The position numbers and the translations under genes were made by a program. Source: Agreia sp. COWG (GTDB taxonomy: Bacteria; Actinomycetota; Actinomycetes; Actinomycetales; Microbacteriaceae). Taken from it: a stretch of DNA of 64,000 nucleotides. Location of the stretch: contig NZ_LR882035.1 in the NCBI RefSeq assembly GCF_904528075.1, forward strand, positions 1,488,001-1,552,000. The letters are read 5' to 3'. Below the pieces are notes generated by a model. That model saw nothing but the letters and a program-made list of their open reading frames with translations, made no database searches and was not told the DNA's origin. Shown piece after piece: positions 53,444 through 63,256 of this stretch. Every line of letters starts with the position of its first letter. Within the stretch, counting starts at the first letter, position 1.

Positions 53444-54109
53444 GGCGACGTGGCTGTGGCTGGACGCCCGCTGCCGCAGCAGGTCGATCTGGCCCGCCGC
53501 GTCGTTCGCGCCGAACACGCTTGAACCGGCGACAAAGGTGTCTGCTCCTGCCCGGGCGGCCACCTCGATGGTCTGCTCGTTGATACCGCCGTCGACCTGC
53601 AGCCAGATGTCGAGCTCGGCACGCTTCGCTGCCTCCCGAGCCGCGAGGAGCTTCGGCATCGTCTCGGGCATGAACGACTGACCGCCGAAGCCGGGTTCCA
53701 CGGTCATCACGAGCAGCTGGTCGAACTCTCCGAGCATGTCGAGGTAGGGCTCGACCGGGGTGCCCGGCTTGATCGCGAGACCGGCGCGCGCGCCGATGCC
53801 CCTGAGCCTCCGGGCGAGCGAGACCGGATCGGTGGTCGCCTCGGCGTGAAAGGTGACGGAGAAGACGCCGAGCTCGGCGAAGACGGGTGCCCAGCGATCG
53901 ACGTCGGTGATCATGAGGTGCATATCGAGCGGGAGTCGGGTGACCTCGAGGATGCGCTCGACCACGGGCAGTCCGAACGTGAGGTTGGGCACGAAGTGGT
54001 TGTCCATCACGTCGACGTGGACGGCGTCTGCCGAACTGATGCGCTCGAGCTCGGCTCCGAGAGAGGCGAAGTCGGCGGCGAGGATACTGGGATTGATACG
54101 CACGGACAT
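53441..54109 (-). CDS. rpe: Ribulose-phosphate 3-epimerase
   Basis: Rpe (222 aa) interconverts ribulose-5-P and xylulose-5-P. The metal site His and Asp are seen in HVDVMDNHFVPN and the paired MHLMI, and the catalytic Asp in QVDGGIN. Phosphate is bound by VEPGFGGQSF. ATG at 54109 is preceded by TAGGCT at 7 nt; the open frame upstream lies in rsmB. Its stop lies under the hisE promoter. Confidence 0.97.
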   Translation of the reverse strand: MSVRINPSILAADFASLGAELERISSADAVHVDVMDNHFVPNLTFGLPVVERILEVTRLPLDMHLMITDVDRWAPVFAELGVFSVTFHAEATTDPVSLARRLRGIGARAGLAIKPGTPVEPYLDMLGEFDQLLVMTVEPGFGGQSFMPETMPKLLAAREAAKRAELDIWLQVDGGINEQTIEVAARAGADTFVAGSSVFGANDAAGQIDLLRQRASSHSHVA

Positions 54110-54116
54110 GCCGTTC

Positions 54117-54122
54117 AGCCTA
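54117..54122 (-). promoter_or_regulatory. -10 hexamer TAGGCT of rpe (leaderless)
   Basis: TAGGCT ends 7 nt before the rpe ATG and no ribosome site is present. Confidence 0.6.
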
Positions 54123-54149
54123 TCCAGGTCGCCGGATGCGCCGCGCCGG

Positions 54150-55598
54150 TCACCGGGCCACTTCGTTCTTGGTGAACAGGGCGATGAACATCGCGTCGGT
54201 CGCCGTGGTGTGCGGCCACAGCTGCACCTGCGAGCCGGATGGCTGCGCCTCGATCTCGTCGCCGGACACCCCGGCCAGAACGGCCGCCGTGTCGAGCTGG
54301 CTGATGCGATCGCCCCAGCGCTCGATCGCGCCGGCGACCTGGCCCCGGGTCTCGGCGACGTGGGGTGAGCAGGTGACGTAGGCGAGGATCCCGCCCGGAC
54401 GAAGCGCCTCGATGGCGGAGTCGATGAGTCGGGTCTGCAGCTCTGCGAGCTCGGCGACGTCTCTCGGGCTCTTGCGCCAGCGAGCCTCTGGCCGACGGCG
54501 CAAAGCGCCGAGGCCGGTGCAGGGCGCATCGACGAGAATGCGATCGAAGCTCTCTGGCTGATCTCGGCCGACGACCGTGCCGTCGAGCTGCCAGACCGCT
54601 GGAGGGTCGGGAATCGCGGCCAGGGCGTTGCGCACGAGCTGGGCCCGCGCGGGCACGGGCTCGTTCGCTGTGAGGATCGCACCGCCGAGACGGGCCTCGG
54701 CGGCGAGGAGCGCAGACTTGCCGCCGGGCCCCGCGCAGAGGTCGAGCCACTTCTCTCCGGAGTTGACGGGGGCTGCGCGGCTGAGCGCGAGGGCCGCCAG
54801 TTGCGAGCCCTCGTCTTGCACCCGCACGGTGCCGGCGGCAACCTGCGGGATGCCGATGGGGTCTCCCCCGGTAGCGATGAAGCCGAACGGAGACCGCTTC
54901 GCCTCGCGGCCGGGCACGTCTATCTGGGTGCGGTCGGCGAGCCCGGGAAGGGCGACGAGGCCCAGGCGCGGGGGCAGGTTGTCTGCGTCGAGCAGATCGC
55001 GCAGCTCGGCCGCGAGCTGGTCGGGTCGAACGCCGTCGGCGACCAAGGCCCTGCGGAAGGCGCGGATGATCCACACGGGGTGCGAATACTCGGCGGACAG
55101 CCGCGCATCGTCGTCTTTCGCCGTCTCGAGCACCCGCTCGAGCCACGTGTCGGCGTCGGTGCGGGTGATCGTTCGCAGCACGCCGTTGACGAACCCCGTC
55201 GCCGATCGTGACGCGACGAGCCGGGCAAGCTCGACCGACTCGTTGACGGCGGCGTGGGTCGCCGTGCGCATGCCGAGCAGCTGGTGCACGGCGAGCTCGA
55301 GCACGTCGAGCACCACGGGGTCGATGTTCTCGACGGGCCGACCCGCGGCCAGGGAGATCACCCGGTCGTAGTAGCCGCGCATGCGAAGCGTGCCGTAGCT
55401 GAGTTCGGTGGCCAGGGCTGCGTCGGCGGTGGAGAGCTTCGCCCTCGCGAGTTTTGTCGGCAGCAGCAGATTGGCGTAGGCGTCGTCTTCGCGCACCGCT
55501 GTGATGACCTCGAGCGCTATGCGGCGGGCCGGCTGAACGATCGACGTCGTCCGGCCGGTCGGTCGGCCGTTGCCAGCCGATGAGTTGTCATTCGGCAC
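54150..55598 (-). CDS. rsmB: 16S rRNA (cytosine-C5)-methyltransferase RsmB family
   Basis: A 482-aa RsmB/NOL1-type RNA m5C methyltransferase. The N-terminal NusB-like RNA-binding domain is at about 25-165 (RIALEVITAVREDDAYANLLL), the SAM-binding motif is LDLCAGPGGKSALLA, and the two catalytic cysteines are in DAPCTGLGALRRRPE and VTCSPHVAETRGQV. GTG at 55598 overlaps the fmt stop by 11 nt. Target base C967 of 16S rRNA is by family analogy. Confidence 0.95.
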   Translation of the reverse strand: MPNDNSSAGNGRPTGRTTSIVQPARRIALEVITAVREDDAYANLLLPTKLARAKLSTADAALATELSYGTLRMRGYYDRVISLAAGRPVENIDPVVLDVLELAVHQLLGMRTATHAAVNESVELARLVASRSATGFVNGVLRTITRTDADTWLERVLETAKDDDARLSAEYSHPVWIIRAFRRALVADGVRPDQLAAELRDLLDADNLPPRLGLVALPGLADRTQIDVPGREAKRSPFGFIATGGDPIGIPQVAAGTVRVQDEGSQLAALALSRAAPVNSGEKWLDLCAGPGGKSALLAAEARLGGAILTANEPVPARAQLVRNALAAIPDPPAVWQLDGTVVGRDQPESFDRILVDAPCTGLGALRRRPEARWRKSPRDVAELAELQTRLIDSAIEALRPGGILAYVTCSPHVAETRGQVAGAIERWGDRISQLDTAAVLAGVSGDEIEAQPSGSQVQLWPHTTATDAMFIALFTKNEVAR

Positions 55599-56505
55599 GA
55601 AGGGCCTCCGAGGTGTTGAGACCGCGCCACCAGTCGGTCGCCGCCATGCCGGTCTTGCCGGCCGGCTGCACGCGGATGAGGTGAAGCGGTGTGGTTGCGG
55701 TTCCGATGAGAACGCGGGGCCCATCAGCACGGAGGGCGCCCGCATCGAGCGTCGGCACGTCATAGGCCGGAGCCGCCTCGAGCACTTTAAGACGCGTGCC
55801 GTCGATCACGGTGAACGCACCGGGCTCCGGCGTCGTGCCGAGGATGCGACGGTAGACGGTCTTGGCGTCGACCGACCAGTCGATGCGGGCATCGGCGAGG
55901 GTGATCTTGGGCGCGAGGGTGACCTCGCCGTGCTGCTCGAACGAGCGGGCGCTGCCGTCGGCGAGGGCGTCGACGACGTCGAGGGTGAGCGAGGCTCCGT
56001 CGACTGAGAGCGCCTCGAGGAGGTGCCCGGCCGTCTCGTGGGCGCCGAGGGGGCGCGCGACCGTGCCGAAGATGGGGCCCGCATCGAGTTCGGGCACGAG
56101 CTGGAAGACCGTGGCTCCGGCGGTCTCGTCGCCGCCGATGATCGTCCACTGCACGGGGGCTGCACCCCGCCAGCGCGGCAGCAGCGAGAAGTGCAGATTG
56201 ATCCAGCCCAGGCGCGGGGTGCCGAGCAGGGGCGTTCTCACGAGGCCGCCGTAGGCGACGATCACTCCGAGGTCGGGCCGCAGTGCCTCGACGGCCGACG
56301 AGACATCGGGGCCGAGCCTGTTCGCCCTGATCACGTCGATCCCCAGCTCTGTGGCCCTGGATGCGATGGGTGACGGGGTGAGGATTCGCTTACGCCCCTG
56401 TGGTGCGTCTTCTCGGGTGATGACGGCCGCGATGTCGTGCCGGTCGGCGAGAAGGTCGAGAGTGGGGATGGCAACGGTGGGAGTGCCGGCGAAGACGAGT
56501 TTCAT
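55588..56505 (-). CDS. fmt: Methionyl-tRNA formyltransferase
   Basis: Fmt (305 aa) formylates the initiator Met-tRNA. The N-terminal VFAGTPTVAIPTLD and the folate-binding HFSLLPRWRGAAPVQW and Asp-containing GDETAGATVF blocks are present, followed by an OB-like C-terminal domain. ATG at 56505 overlaps the priA stop as ATGA. The usual neighbour def is not adjacent here. Confidence 0.97.
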   Translation of the reverse strand: MKLVFAGTPTVAIPTLDLLADRHDIAAVITREDAPQGRKRILTPSPIASRATELGIDVIRANRLGPDVSSAVEALRPDLGVIVAYGGLVRTPLLGTPRLGWINLHFSLLPRWRGAAPVQWTIIGGDETAGATVFQLVPELDAGPIFGTVARPLGAHETAGHLLEALSVDGASLTLDVVDALADGSARSFEQHGEVTLAPKITLADARIDWSVDAKTVYRRILGTTPEPGAFTVIDGTRLKVLEAAPAYDVPTLDAGALRADGPRVLIGTATTPLHLIRVQPAGKTGMAATDWWRGLNTSEALRAE

Positions 56506-58529
56506 TCCAGGATCTCCGTGTCGTCGAATCTGATGCGCAGGGGTGGCGGTGGTCGGAAGCTTGTCTTCGTTCCGGTGGCCTTGCTGGTCTGGCGCCGCGT
56601 ACGGCCCGTGGCGTTGCGCACGATCGACGAGCGGAGGCTCCGCGCGACCTCTGCTCCGAGGGAGTAGTCGAACCTCACGGTCGCCCGCACGAGTCCGTCG
56701 CCCGCGTCGACCGGACCGAGCACATCCATTGTCGCGGAATCGTGTGTTGTCACCGAATCGACCAGGGAGGCGATGGCCTGTTCCACGGTGTCGGGCCGCC
56801 CGGTCACCGTGGCCAGTCGCACCATGGGGGGAAACCGTAGCGCTCGACGGTCGGGCAGCTCCGCGCGAGCGAAAGAGTCTTGGCGCCAGGTGATGAGAGA
56901 ACGGGCGAGGATGCCGCCAACGCCGACGATGATCGACGGAGCCCTCGGCGCGGCCAGGGCGATGGCGTTCGACCACCAGCGCAGGCAGTCCTCGGCCACG
57001 GTGAGAGCCTCGCGAGCGAGCATGCGCTCCCCGTCGAGCAGCAGGATGGCCCTGTAGCCACCGGCGGCCACCGGCTCCGCGCCCCGCGTGGCGACCACGA
57101 GTGCGGGCCGGGCGTCGACGGTCAGATGAATGCGCTCTCCGTCGGAGACGATGACGCGAACGCCGGGGAAGGCTCGCCCCAGCTCTTCAGCCGTGCGCCC
57201 GGCCCCGGCGGTGACCAGCCTCAGCCGGGTGGATTCGCAGTGACGGCAGTGCCAGTCGGCCGCTATGGCGCCGCAGAGCTCGCAGGATGGGGTCTGTCGT
57301 GCGCCGCCGATGCGCAGGGGCCCCTCGCAGACCCGGCATCGTGCGGGGGTGCGGCAGTCTTGGCAGGCAAGAACGGGGGCGTACCCCGGGCGGGCCACCT
57401 GCACCAGTACCGGGCCCTCGTCGAGCGCGCGACGGGCCGCCGTCCAGGCGGTCGAGGGAATGCGGGCGTGCGCCGCGGCGTCCACTCCCGGCTGATCGGC
57501 GGTGGGCACCACATGCGGCAGTACCGCGGGATCGGGCGAGATCGCGGTCACGTAGCCGATCTCGACGAGTCGTTCCAGCCAGGTGCTGCGTGAGTGCGAG
57601 AGAAAAAGGAGCCCGCAGCCCGACTGTTCCTGCCGCACGAGCGCGACATCTCTGGTCGAGGCATAGGGGCTGAGCGGCTCGACGTGAAGGGGGTCGGCAT
57701 CGTCCCAGACGGCGATGAGGCCGAGGTTCGCTGCGGGTGCGTAGACCACGGAGCGGTTGCCGACGATGATGCGGGGCGCATCTTCGAGACAGCGCAGAAA
57801 CGCCAGGTAGCGCTCGGCGTTCGACTGGCGGGCATCGAGTGCTGACACCGCCTGCAACGGCACGAGCACGGAGAGGGCCTGCATGAGTTGCTGCTGGTCC
57901 CGGTAGTCGGGCACCGCCAGAATCGCGGTTTTACCCGAGGCGAGGGTTCGTGCCGCAGCCTCTGCGAGAGTTACCGCCCACCGGCCGACCCACACGCCGG
58001 TCGACACCTCGTGCACCGCGGGGATCGCGGCCACGGCCAACCGTCGGCCGGCCTCGATCGCCGCATCGACGGTGGCGTCGCCGTATCCGGTGACGACGGG
58101 ATTCGCGCTGTAGGAGGGCTCGCCGGCGCCGGCATCATTCTGCGAAGCCTGCCAGGCCTTCTCGACGCGCACCTGGCGGGGTGGAACGGCGAGGCGTACG
58201 ACATCGCTTGCGCTGCCGGCGCCGCGGTCGGCGATGCGCCTGGCGAGAGCCCACACCTCGGGGGCGAGCACGGGCACGGGCGAGACGATCTCGTCGATCT
58301 CGCTGAGGGCGCCCGCGTACTCGATCTCGCGTGTGAGTTGAACGATGTAGCCGCGGGCGACTCGACCGGCGGAACGTAACGGCACCTTGACCCGCACGCC
58401 GGGAAGGGCCTCGGACACGAGCGCGTCGGGAACGGAGTAGTCGAACAGCCGATCGAGCTGCGGCAGTGGGGATTCGAGCATCACCCGGGCGATGAGCGAG
58501 CCCCCGGGTGACGCCGGTGTCGTCATCAC
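56502..58529 (-). CDS. priA: Primosomal protein N' (PriA), helicase motifs degenerate
   Basis: A 675-aa PriA homologue. Eight zinc-binding cysteines are intact (CQDC, CRVC, CELC, CRHC) as is the N-terminal DNA-binding domain (ARVMLESPLPQLDRLFDYSVPD). The Walker A site is reduced to LASGKTAILAVPDYRD and the DEAH box to WDDADPLHVE, so ATP-driven unwinding is not expected. This is the usual state of actinobacterial PriA; it may act as a replication-restart scaffold. GTG at 58529 lies directly after the metK stop; ATG at 58526 is an alternative. Confidence 0.93.
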   Translation of the reverse strand: MMTTPASPGGSLIARVMLESPLPQLDRLFDYSVPDALVSEALPGVRVKVPLRSAGRVARGYIVQLTREIEYAGALSEIDEIVSPVPVLAPEVWALARRIADRGAGSASDVVRLAVPPRQVRVEKAWQASQNDAGAGEPSYSANPVVTGYGDATVDAAIEAGRRLAVAAIPAVHEVSTGVWVGRWAVTLAEAAARTLASGKTAILAVPDYRDQQQLMQALSVLVPLQAVSALDARQSNAERYLAFLRCLEDAPRIIVGNRSVVYAPAANLGLIAVWDDADPLHVEPLSPYASTRDVALVRQEQSGCGLLFLSHSRSTWLERLVEIGYVTAISPDPAVLPHVVPTADQPGVDAAAHARIPSTAWTAARRALDEGPVLVQVARPGYAPVLACQDCRTPARCRVCEGPLRIGGARQTPSCELCGAIAADWHCRHCESTRLRLVTAGAGRTAEELGRAFPGVRVIVSDGERIHLTVDARPALVVATRGAEPVAAGGYRAILLLDGERMLAREALTVAEDCLRWWSNAIALAAPRAPSIIVGVGGILARSLITWRQDSFARAELPDRRALRFPPMVRLATVTGRPDTVEQAIASLVDSVTTHDSATMDVLGPVDAGDGLVRATVRFDYSLGAEVARSLRSSIVRNATGRTRRQTSKATGTKTSFRPPPPLRIRFDDTEILE

Positions 58530-59726
58530 CTAGATGCGGGCGGCGGCCTGCAGCTCGGCTACCCGGTCGAGTCGCTCCCACGTGAAATCGGGAAGCTCGC
58601 GGCCGAAGTGGCCGTAAGCCGCGGTGGCGCCGTAGATCGGCCGCAGCAGGTCGAGGTCGCGAATGATGGCGGCGGGCCGAAGATCGAAGACCTGGCGGAT
58701 CGCGTCGATGATGCGCTGTTCTGGCACCGTCTCGGTTCCGAACGTCTCGACATAGAGTCCGACGGGCGCTGCCTTGCCGATGGCATAGGCGACCTGCACC
58801 TCGAGCCGCTCGGCGAAGCCCGCGGCCACCGCGTTCTTCGCGACCCAACGCATGGCGTACGCCGCTGAGCGATCGACCTTCGACGGGTCTTTGCCGCTGA
58901 ACGCGCCGCCACCGTGGCGGGATGCGCCGCCGTAGGTGTCGACGATGATTTTTCGACCCGTCAGGCCGGCGTCTCCCTGCGGGCCACCGACCACGAAGCG
59001 GCCGGTCGGGTTGATGAGCATCTGCGCCGACGTGCTGTCGAGGTCGGTGCTGGCGAGAACCGGGGCGATGACGAGTTCTTCGATGTCGGCGAAGAGCTGG
59101 GCGTTGGTGACCGACTCGGTGTGCTGCGTCGACAGGACCACGGTCTCGATGCTCTTCGGCACGATGCCGTCGTAGCCGATGGTGACCTGCGTCTTGCCGT
59201 CGGGACGGAGATACGCCAGCTCGCCGGTCTTTCGCACCTCGGCCAGACGCTCGGCGAGCCGGTGCGCGAGCCAGATGGGAAGCGGCATCAGCTGTGGCGT
59301 CTCGGTGGTTGCGTAGCCGAACATGATTCCCTGGTCGCCCGCGCCCTGCAGGTCGAGCGGGTCCGTCGATGCCGCCGCCTGCCGATTCTCCCAGGCGTTG
59401 TCGACGCCCGCGGCGATCTCGGGCGACTGGGCGCCGATCGAGACGGAGACGCCACAGCTCGCGCCGTCGAAGCCCACGTCGGAGGACGTGTAGCCGATCG
59501 AGGAGACCTTTTCGCGCACGATGGTGGGGATGTCGACGTAGCCGGAGGTCGTGACCTCGCCCGCGACGTGCACGAGTCCGGTGGTCACGAGCGTCTCGAC
59601 GGCCACCCTGCTGGCCGGATCGACCTCGAGAAGCGCGTCGAGGATGCTGTCGGAGATCTGGTCGCAGATCTTGTCTGGATGGCCCTCGGTGACCGATTCG
59701 GAGGTGAAGAGGCGAAGACTCGTCAT
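58530..59726 (-). CDS. metK: S-adenosylmethionine synthase
   Basis: MetK (398 aa) makes SAM from ATP and methionine. Conserved blocks are [28 protein letters not shown], the P-loop-like [16 protein letters not shown] and KVDRSAAY. The start has no clear ribosome site, only AAAGC-type bases 14 nt upstream, so coupling to coaBC (stop at 59744) is possible. No SAM riboswitch is visible before it. Confidence 0.98.
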   Translation of the reverse strand: MTSLRLFTSESVTEGHPDKICDQISDSILDALLEVDPASRVAVETLVTTGLVHVAGEVTTSGYVDIPTIVREKVSSIGYTSSDVGFDGASCGVSVSIGAQSPEIAAGVDNAWENRQAAASTDPLDLQGAGDQGIMFGYATTETPQLMPLPIWLAHRLAERLAEVRKTGELAYLRPDGKTQVTIGYDGIVPKSIETVVLSTQHTESVTNAQLFADIEELVIAPVLASTDLDSTSAQMLINPTGRFVVGGPQGDAGLTGRKIIVDTYGGASRHGGGAFSGKDPSKVDRSAAYAMRWVAKNAVAAGFAERLEVQVAYAIGKAAPVGLYVETFGTETVPEQRIIDAIRQVFDLRPAAIIRDLDLLRPIYGATAAYGHFGRELPDFTWERLDRVAELQAAARI

Positions 59727-59743
59727 GTGGTTTTCAGGGCTTT

Positions 59744-61015
59744 CTATGAACGGTCGGACTGGTCTTCGAGCAGTCGCCCTGCCAGCACCGTGAGGATCTC
59801 ATCGGCCACCGACAGCTTGCTGCCCTGAGCCTCGATCACTATATCCCCGGCCCGCTCGAGCATCGTGACGGCATTACTCTCCGTGGCGAAACCGGTCGAC
59901 CAGCCCACGGTGTTGAGGACGAGATAGTCGCACCCTTTCCGCGCGAGCTTCGAACGCCCGAGTGCGAGGAGCTCGTCGGGCGATTGAGCGGTTTCAGCGG
60001 CGAACCCGACGATGAGCTGCCCCGGCCGGGCCGCCTCGGCCAGCCCGGCGAGGATGTCGGGATTCTTGATGAGTTCGAGGCTCAGCACATCTCCGGTCTT
60101 CTCTTTCTTGATCTTCGTCTCAGAGACGGAAGCCGGTCGGTAGTCGGACACGGCGGCGGCCATGATCACGACGTCGGATGTCGGAGCCAGCTCGTCGACG
60201 CGAGCCTGCAGTTCGGCCGTCGTCTCCACCGCGACGAGAGTGATATCGGCCGGAGGCTCCACCTCGATGTGGGCGGCGAGGAGGGTGACCACGGCACCAC
60301 GCCTGGCAGCCGCGGAGGCGAGAGCGATCCCCTGGCGCCCGCTCGAGCGATTGCCGATGAACCGCACGGGGTCGAGGGGTTCTCTGGTTCCTCCCGCGGT
60401 GATGAGCACGGCGACGCCCTCGAGGTCTCGGTGTCGTCGCTCGGCATCGACCTCACCGATCTCCGCGCGCAAGCCGACGACATCGAGCGCGTGCGCCACG
60501 ATGTCGTCGGGGTCGGCCATGCGGCCGACACCGGAGTCGTTGCCCGTCAGCTGTCCCGATACGGGTCCGACGAAATGCACGCCGCGCGAGGCGAGGGTCG
60601 TCGCATTCGCGACGGTCGCGGCGTTCTGCCACATCTCGGTGTGCATCGCCGGAGCGATCACCACGGGGGCGCGGGAAGCCAGGACCGTGTTACCCAACAG
60701 ATCGTCGGCGATCCCTGCGGCGAGCTTGGCGAGGGTGTTCGCTGTCGTCGGGGCGATCACGATGAGGTCCGCCGATTGTCCGAGAGCCACGTGCCGCACC
60801 TCTGCGACGCCCTCGTAGAGATCGGTGTGCACATTGTTGCGTGACATCGCCTCGAGCGTGGGCTTCCCGACGAAGCGAAGCGCGTGTTCCGTCGCGATGA
60901 CCTGCACATCGTGCCCCAGGAGCACGAAGGCGCGGATGACCCCGACCGCTTTGTATGCCGCTATGCCGCCGGTGACTCCGACGATGATCCGCAGGCGCTG
61001 CTTCGATTCGGCCAC
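59744..61015 (-). CDS. coaBC: Bifunctional phosphopantothenoylcysteine decarboxylase/synthase
   Basis: A 423-aa CoaBC fusion for two steps of CoA synthesis. The flavin-dependent decarboxylase half (1-185) has [10 protein letters not shown], the active-site His in RHVALGQ and the motif [12 protein letters not shown]. The CTP-dependent synthetase half starts near 195 with [28 protein letters not shown] at 61015 has GGGGGAG upstream; the frame continues upstream without homology. With coaE it gives two CoA genes in the window. Confidence 0.97.
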   Translation of the reverse strand: MAESKQRLRIIVGVTGGIAAYKAVGVIRAFVLLGHDVQVIATEHALRFVGKPTLEAMSRNNVHTDLYEGVAEVRHVALGQSADLIVIAPTTANTLAKLAAGIADDLLGNTVLASRAPVVIAPAMHTEMWQNAATVANATTLASRGVHFVGPVSGQLTGNDSGVGRMADPDDIVAHALDVVGLRAEIGEVDAERRHRDLEGVAVLITAGGTREPLDPVRFIGNRSSGRQGIALASAAARRGAVVTLLAAHIEVEPPADITLVAVETTAELQARVDELAPTSDVVIMAAAVSDYRPASVSETKIKKEKTGDVLSLELIKNPDILAGLAEAARPGQLIVGFAAETAQSPDELLALGRSKLARKGCDYLVLNTVGWSTGFATESNAVTMLERAGDIVIEAQGSKLSVADEILTVLAGRLLEDQSDRS

Positions 61016-61109
61016 GTCTTCTCCCCCTTCGCTTAACGAACGAATCCGCCTCCCGGCCCGGCGCAGGTTTACTGTGGCGGGGCGGAAGACGGATGCACGT
61101 CGTGGTGTG

Positions 61110-61373
61110 TTATTCGGTGACGACGATCGGCTTGACCGTGAGCTTGTCCTCGTTGATCTCGTGCATGGCGACGGAGAGCGGCTTGTCGTCGATCGTGGAG
61201 TCGACGAGCGGTCCGACGTTGTCGAAGAGGCTTCCCTCGTGCAGGTCGGCGTAGTAGTCGTTGATCTGGCGGGCGCGCTTCGAAGCGAAGATGACGAGCG
61301 CGTACTTAGATTCGACCTTCGACAGAAGTTCGTCGATGGGCGGATCGATGATGCCCTGGGCCCTGTTGACCAT
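61110..61373 (-). CDS. rpoZ: DNA-directed RNA polymerase subunit omega
   Basis: RpoZ (87 aa) stabilises the beta' subunit of RNA polymerase. The core family segment is [32 protein letters not shown] at 61373 (MVNRAQGI) has AAGGAG upstream; a longer frame to 61445 lacks one. It lies between gmk and coaBC in the conserved order pyrF-gmk-rpoZ-coaBC-metK. Confidence 0.96.
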   Translation of the reverse strand: MVNRAQGIIDPPIDELLSKVESKYALVIFASKRARQINDYYADLHEGSLFDNVGPLVDSTIDDKPLSVAMHEINEDKLTVKPIVVTE

Positions 61374-61484
61374 AGTGATACTCCTTGCGTGGCCTCGCCG
61401 GCCTGTTGAGAAAGATATGTGCTCGGTGTGTGCGACAGAACACACTGCACAAGTTGGACAGTCTACCCCGTATGTGCCGCTAAA

Positions 61485-62366
61485 TCACTGCATGAGCGAG
61501 ACGACGTCTCGCGCGGCGGTCTCGACGTCGTTGTTCACGATGAGGTAGTCGAATTCGCTCTGGGCAGCGAGCTCCACCTCGGCGGTGGACAGTCGGCGCG
61601 CCTGTTCCTCTTCGGTCTCGGTGCCGCGGCCGGTGAGCCGTCGCACCAGCTCACCCCAACTGGGAGGCAGGAGGAACACGAGTCGGGCCTCGGGCATCGT
61701 GGCGCGAACCTGCCTGGCGCCCTGGATGTCGATCTCGAGCAGCACGCTTCGACCCTCTGCGAGGGCCTTGTCGATGGGGGCACGGGGCGTTCCGTAGCGC
61801 GAAGAATTGTGCACGACGGCCCACTCGAGAAATTCGCCGGCCTCGATCATGCGGTCGAACTCGGCGTCGTCGACGAAATAGTAGCTGACGCCGTCGACCT
61901 CGCCCGGCCGGGGTGCACGGGTCGTGGCGGAGACGCTCAGCAGCACGCCCGGCACGTTCTCGCGGATCCAGGTGGAGACCGTTCCCTTGCCTACGGCCGT
62001 CGGACCGGCGAGCACGACCAGACAGGCGCCCGACTCGTCACCCGAGAACGGCGCGCGCTTCGCCAGATACGCCCCGAGACGGTCGCGCTGGAGCGCACCG
62101 AGACCGCCGAGGCGTTTGCTCGGCGAGATGGACAGACGCTCGATGACCCGTTCGATGCGGATCTTGCCGAGGCCCGGGATGCCCTGCAGCAGCTCGGTGA
62201 CCCGCATTCCGGCCTCCAGGCTCTCGGGATGCGTCGTCGCACGCTCGAGCACGCCGGTCGCACTGCGTCGCCCCTCGGACACCGCCTTCTTGATGGCGGC
62301 CCTCGCCCGGCGCGCGGCGATCGCCGCGCGCGAGCCGGCGGCGCGGTCGACCTCGGGCACGGTCAC
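61485..62366 (-). CDS. gmk: Guanylate kinase fused to an N-terminal mIHF-like domain
   Basis: The 293-aa protein has two parts. Residues about 10-103 match actinobacterial integration host factor (MihF): a basic helix ([17 protein letters not shown]), then [20 protein letters not shown] and [17 protein letters not shown], the helix-two-turn-helix DNA-binding motif. Residues about 115-293 are guanylate kinase (P-loop GPTAVGKGT at 121-129, [18 protein letters not shown]). In other actinobacteria mihF is usually a separate gene between pyrF and gmk; here the frame is continuous. GTG at 62366 overlaps the pyrF stop as GTGA. The C-terminus is typical. Confidence 0.93.
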   Translation of the reverse strand: MTVPEVDRAAGSRAAIAARRARAAIKKAVSEGRRSATGVLERATTHPESLEAGMRVTELLQGIPGLGKIRIERVIERLSISPSKRLGGLGALQRDRLGAYLAKRAPFSGDESGACLVVLAGPTAVGKGTVSTWIRENVPGVLLSVSATTRAPRPGEVDGVSYYFVDDAEFDRMIEAGEFLEWAVVHNSSRYGTPRAPIDKALAEGRSVLLEIDIQGARQVRATMPEARLVFLLPPSWGELVRRLTGRGTETEEEQARRLSTAEVELAAQSEFDYLIVNNDVETAARDVVSLMQ

Positions 62367-63256
62367 GACAGCGCTCCGGCCAGCTCGCTCGCCTGCTGGG
62401 AGAGCGCGTCGCGCAGCTTCGCCGGACCGGCCGCCAGGGCTGCCCGTGACGTGCTCACGATGGTGGAGGCGACCAGGGGGCCGAAGACCGTGCGCGCGTC
62501 ACCGAAGGTGGCACCCTGGTGACCGAAGCCCGGCGCGAGGACGGGCAGGAGTGGCCTCGACTCGCCGAGGGAGTGGACATCGACACCGTAGTCGAGAAGA
62601 TTCTTCGTAGCTCCGAGCACGACTCCGATGCTACCGACTGGTGCCGACACCAAATGCGCGCCAGCGGATCGTGCACGGTTGTAGTCGTCGAGTTCCGCGG
62701 CGACGAGTCCGGCAACGGTCGAGCCGGTACGGTTGCCCTCGGCCACCAGCGACGACTGGACAGCGAGCGATTCAGGGTTCGACGTCGCAGCGAGGACGAA
62801 CGCGCCCTTGCCGTGCCGGGACGCCAGATCGAAGACGCCGTGCAGCGAGCCCGTTCCCGTATACGCGGCGAGCGTGACGGCATCCGCCTCGAGCGGCGAA
62901 CCGGGTTCGAGCCAGGCCGCGCCGTATGCATCGACACTCGAGCCGATGTCGCCTCGCTTTGCATCCGCGATCACGATCAGCGAGCTCTCCCTCGCGGCCG
63001 TGAGAACATCCTCCAGCGCCGCGTATCCCGCCGAACCGAAGCGTTCGAAGAACGCGATCTGCGGCTTGACGATTCCCACGACACCGACCGCTGAGTCGAC
63101 GACCCTGAGCCCGAATTCGCGCAGGCCGGCAGGCGAGTTGTCGAGGCCCCAGGCATCCAGCAGGTGATCGTGTGGATCGATGCCGACGCACAGGTGGCCG
63201 AGACCGTCGAAGACGTCGCGCAATCGCTGGCCGAACGGCGCCACGGGCCGCGTCAC
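62363..63256 (-). CDS. pyrF: Orotidine-5'-phosphate decarboxylase (type 2)
   Basis: PyrF (297 aa) makes UMP. The catalytic Lys-Asp array is [12 protein letters not shown], and the N-terminal CVGIDPH and the C-terminal [10 protein letters not shown] blocks mark the long type 2 form. GTG at 63256 overlaps the carB stop as GTGA (63253-63256), and its own stop overlaps gmk the same way, so carB-pyrF-gmk are translated in series. Confidence 0.97.
   Translation of the reverse strand: MTRPVAPFGQRLRDVFDGLGHLCVGIDPHDHLLDAWGLDNSPAGLREFGLRVVDSAVGVVGIVKPQIAFFERFGSAGYAALEDVLTAARESSLIVIADAKRGDIGSSVDAYGAAWLEPGSPLEADAVTLAAYTGTGSLHGVFDLASRHGKGAFVLAATSNPESLAVQSSLVAEGNRTGSTVAGLVAAELDDYNRARSAGAHLVSAPVGSIGVVLGATKNLLDYGVDVHSLGESRPLLPVLAPGFGHQGATFGDARTVFGPLVASTIVSTSRAALAAGPAKLRDALSQQASELAGALS

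Noticed and set aside
59727..59743. SAM riboswitch before metK
   Set aside because: Only 17 nt separate coaBC and metK, so there is no room for one.
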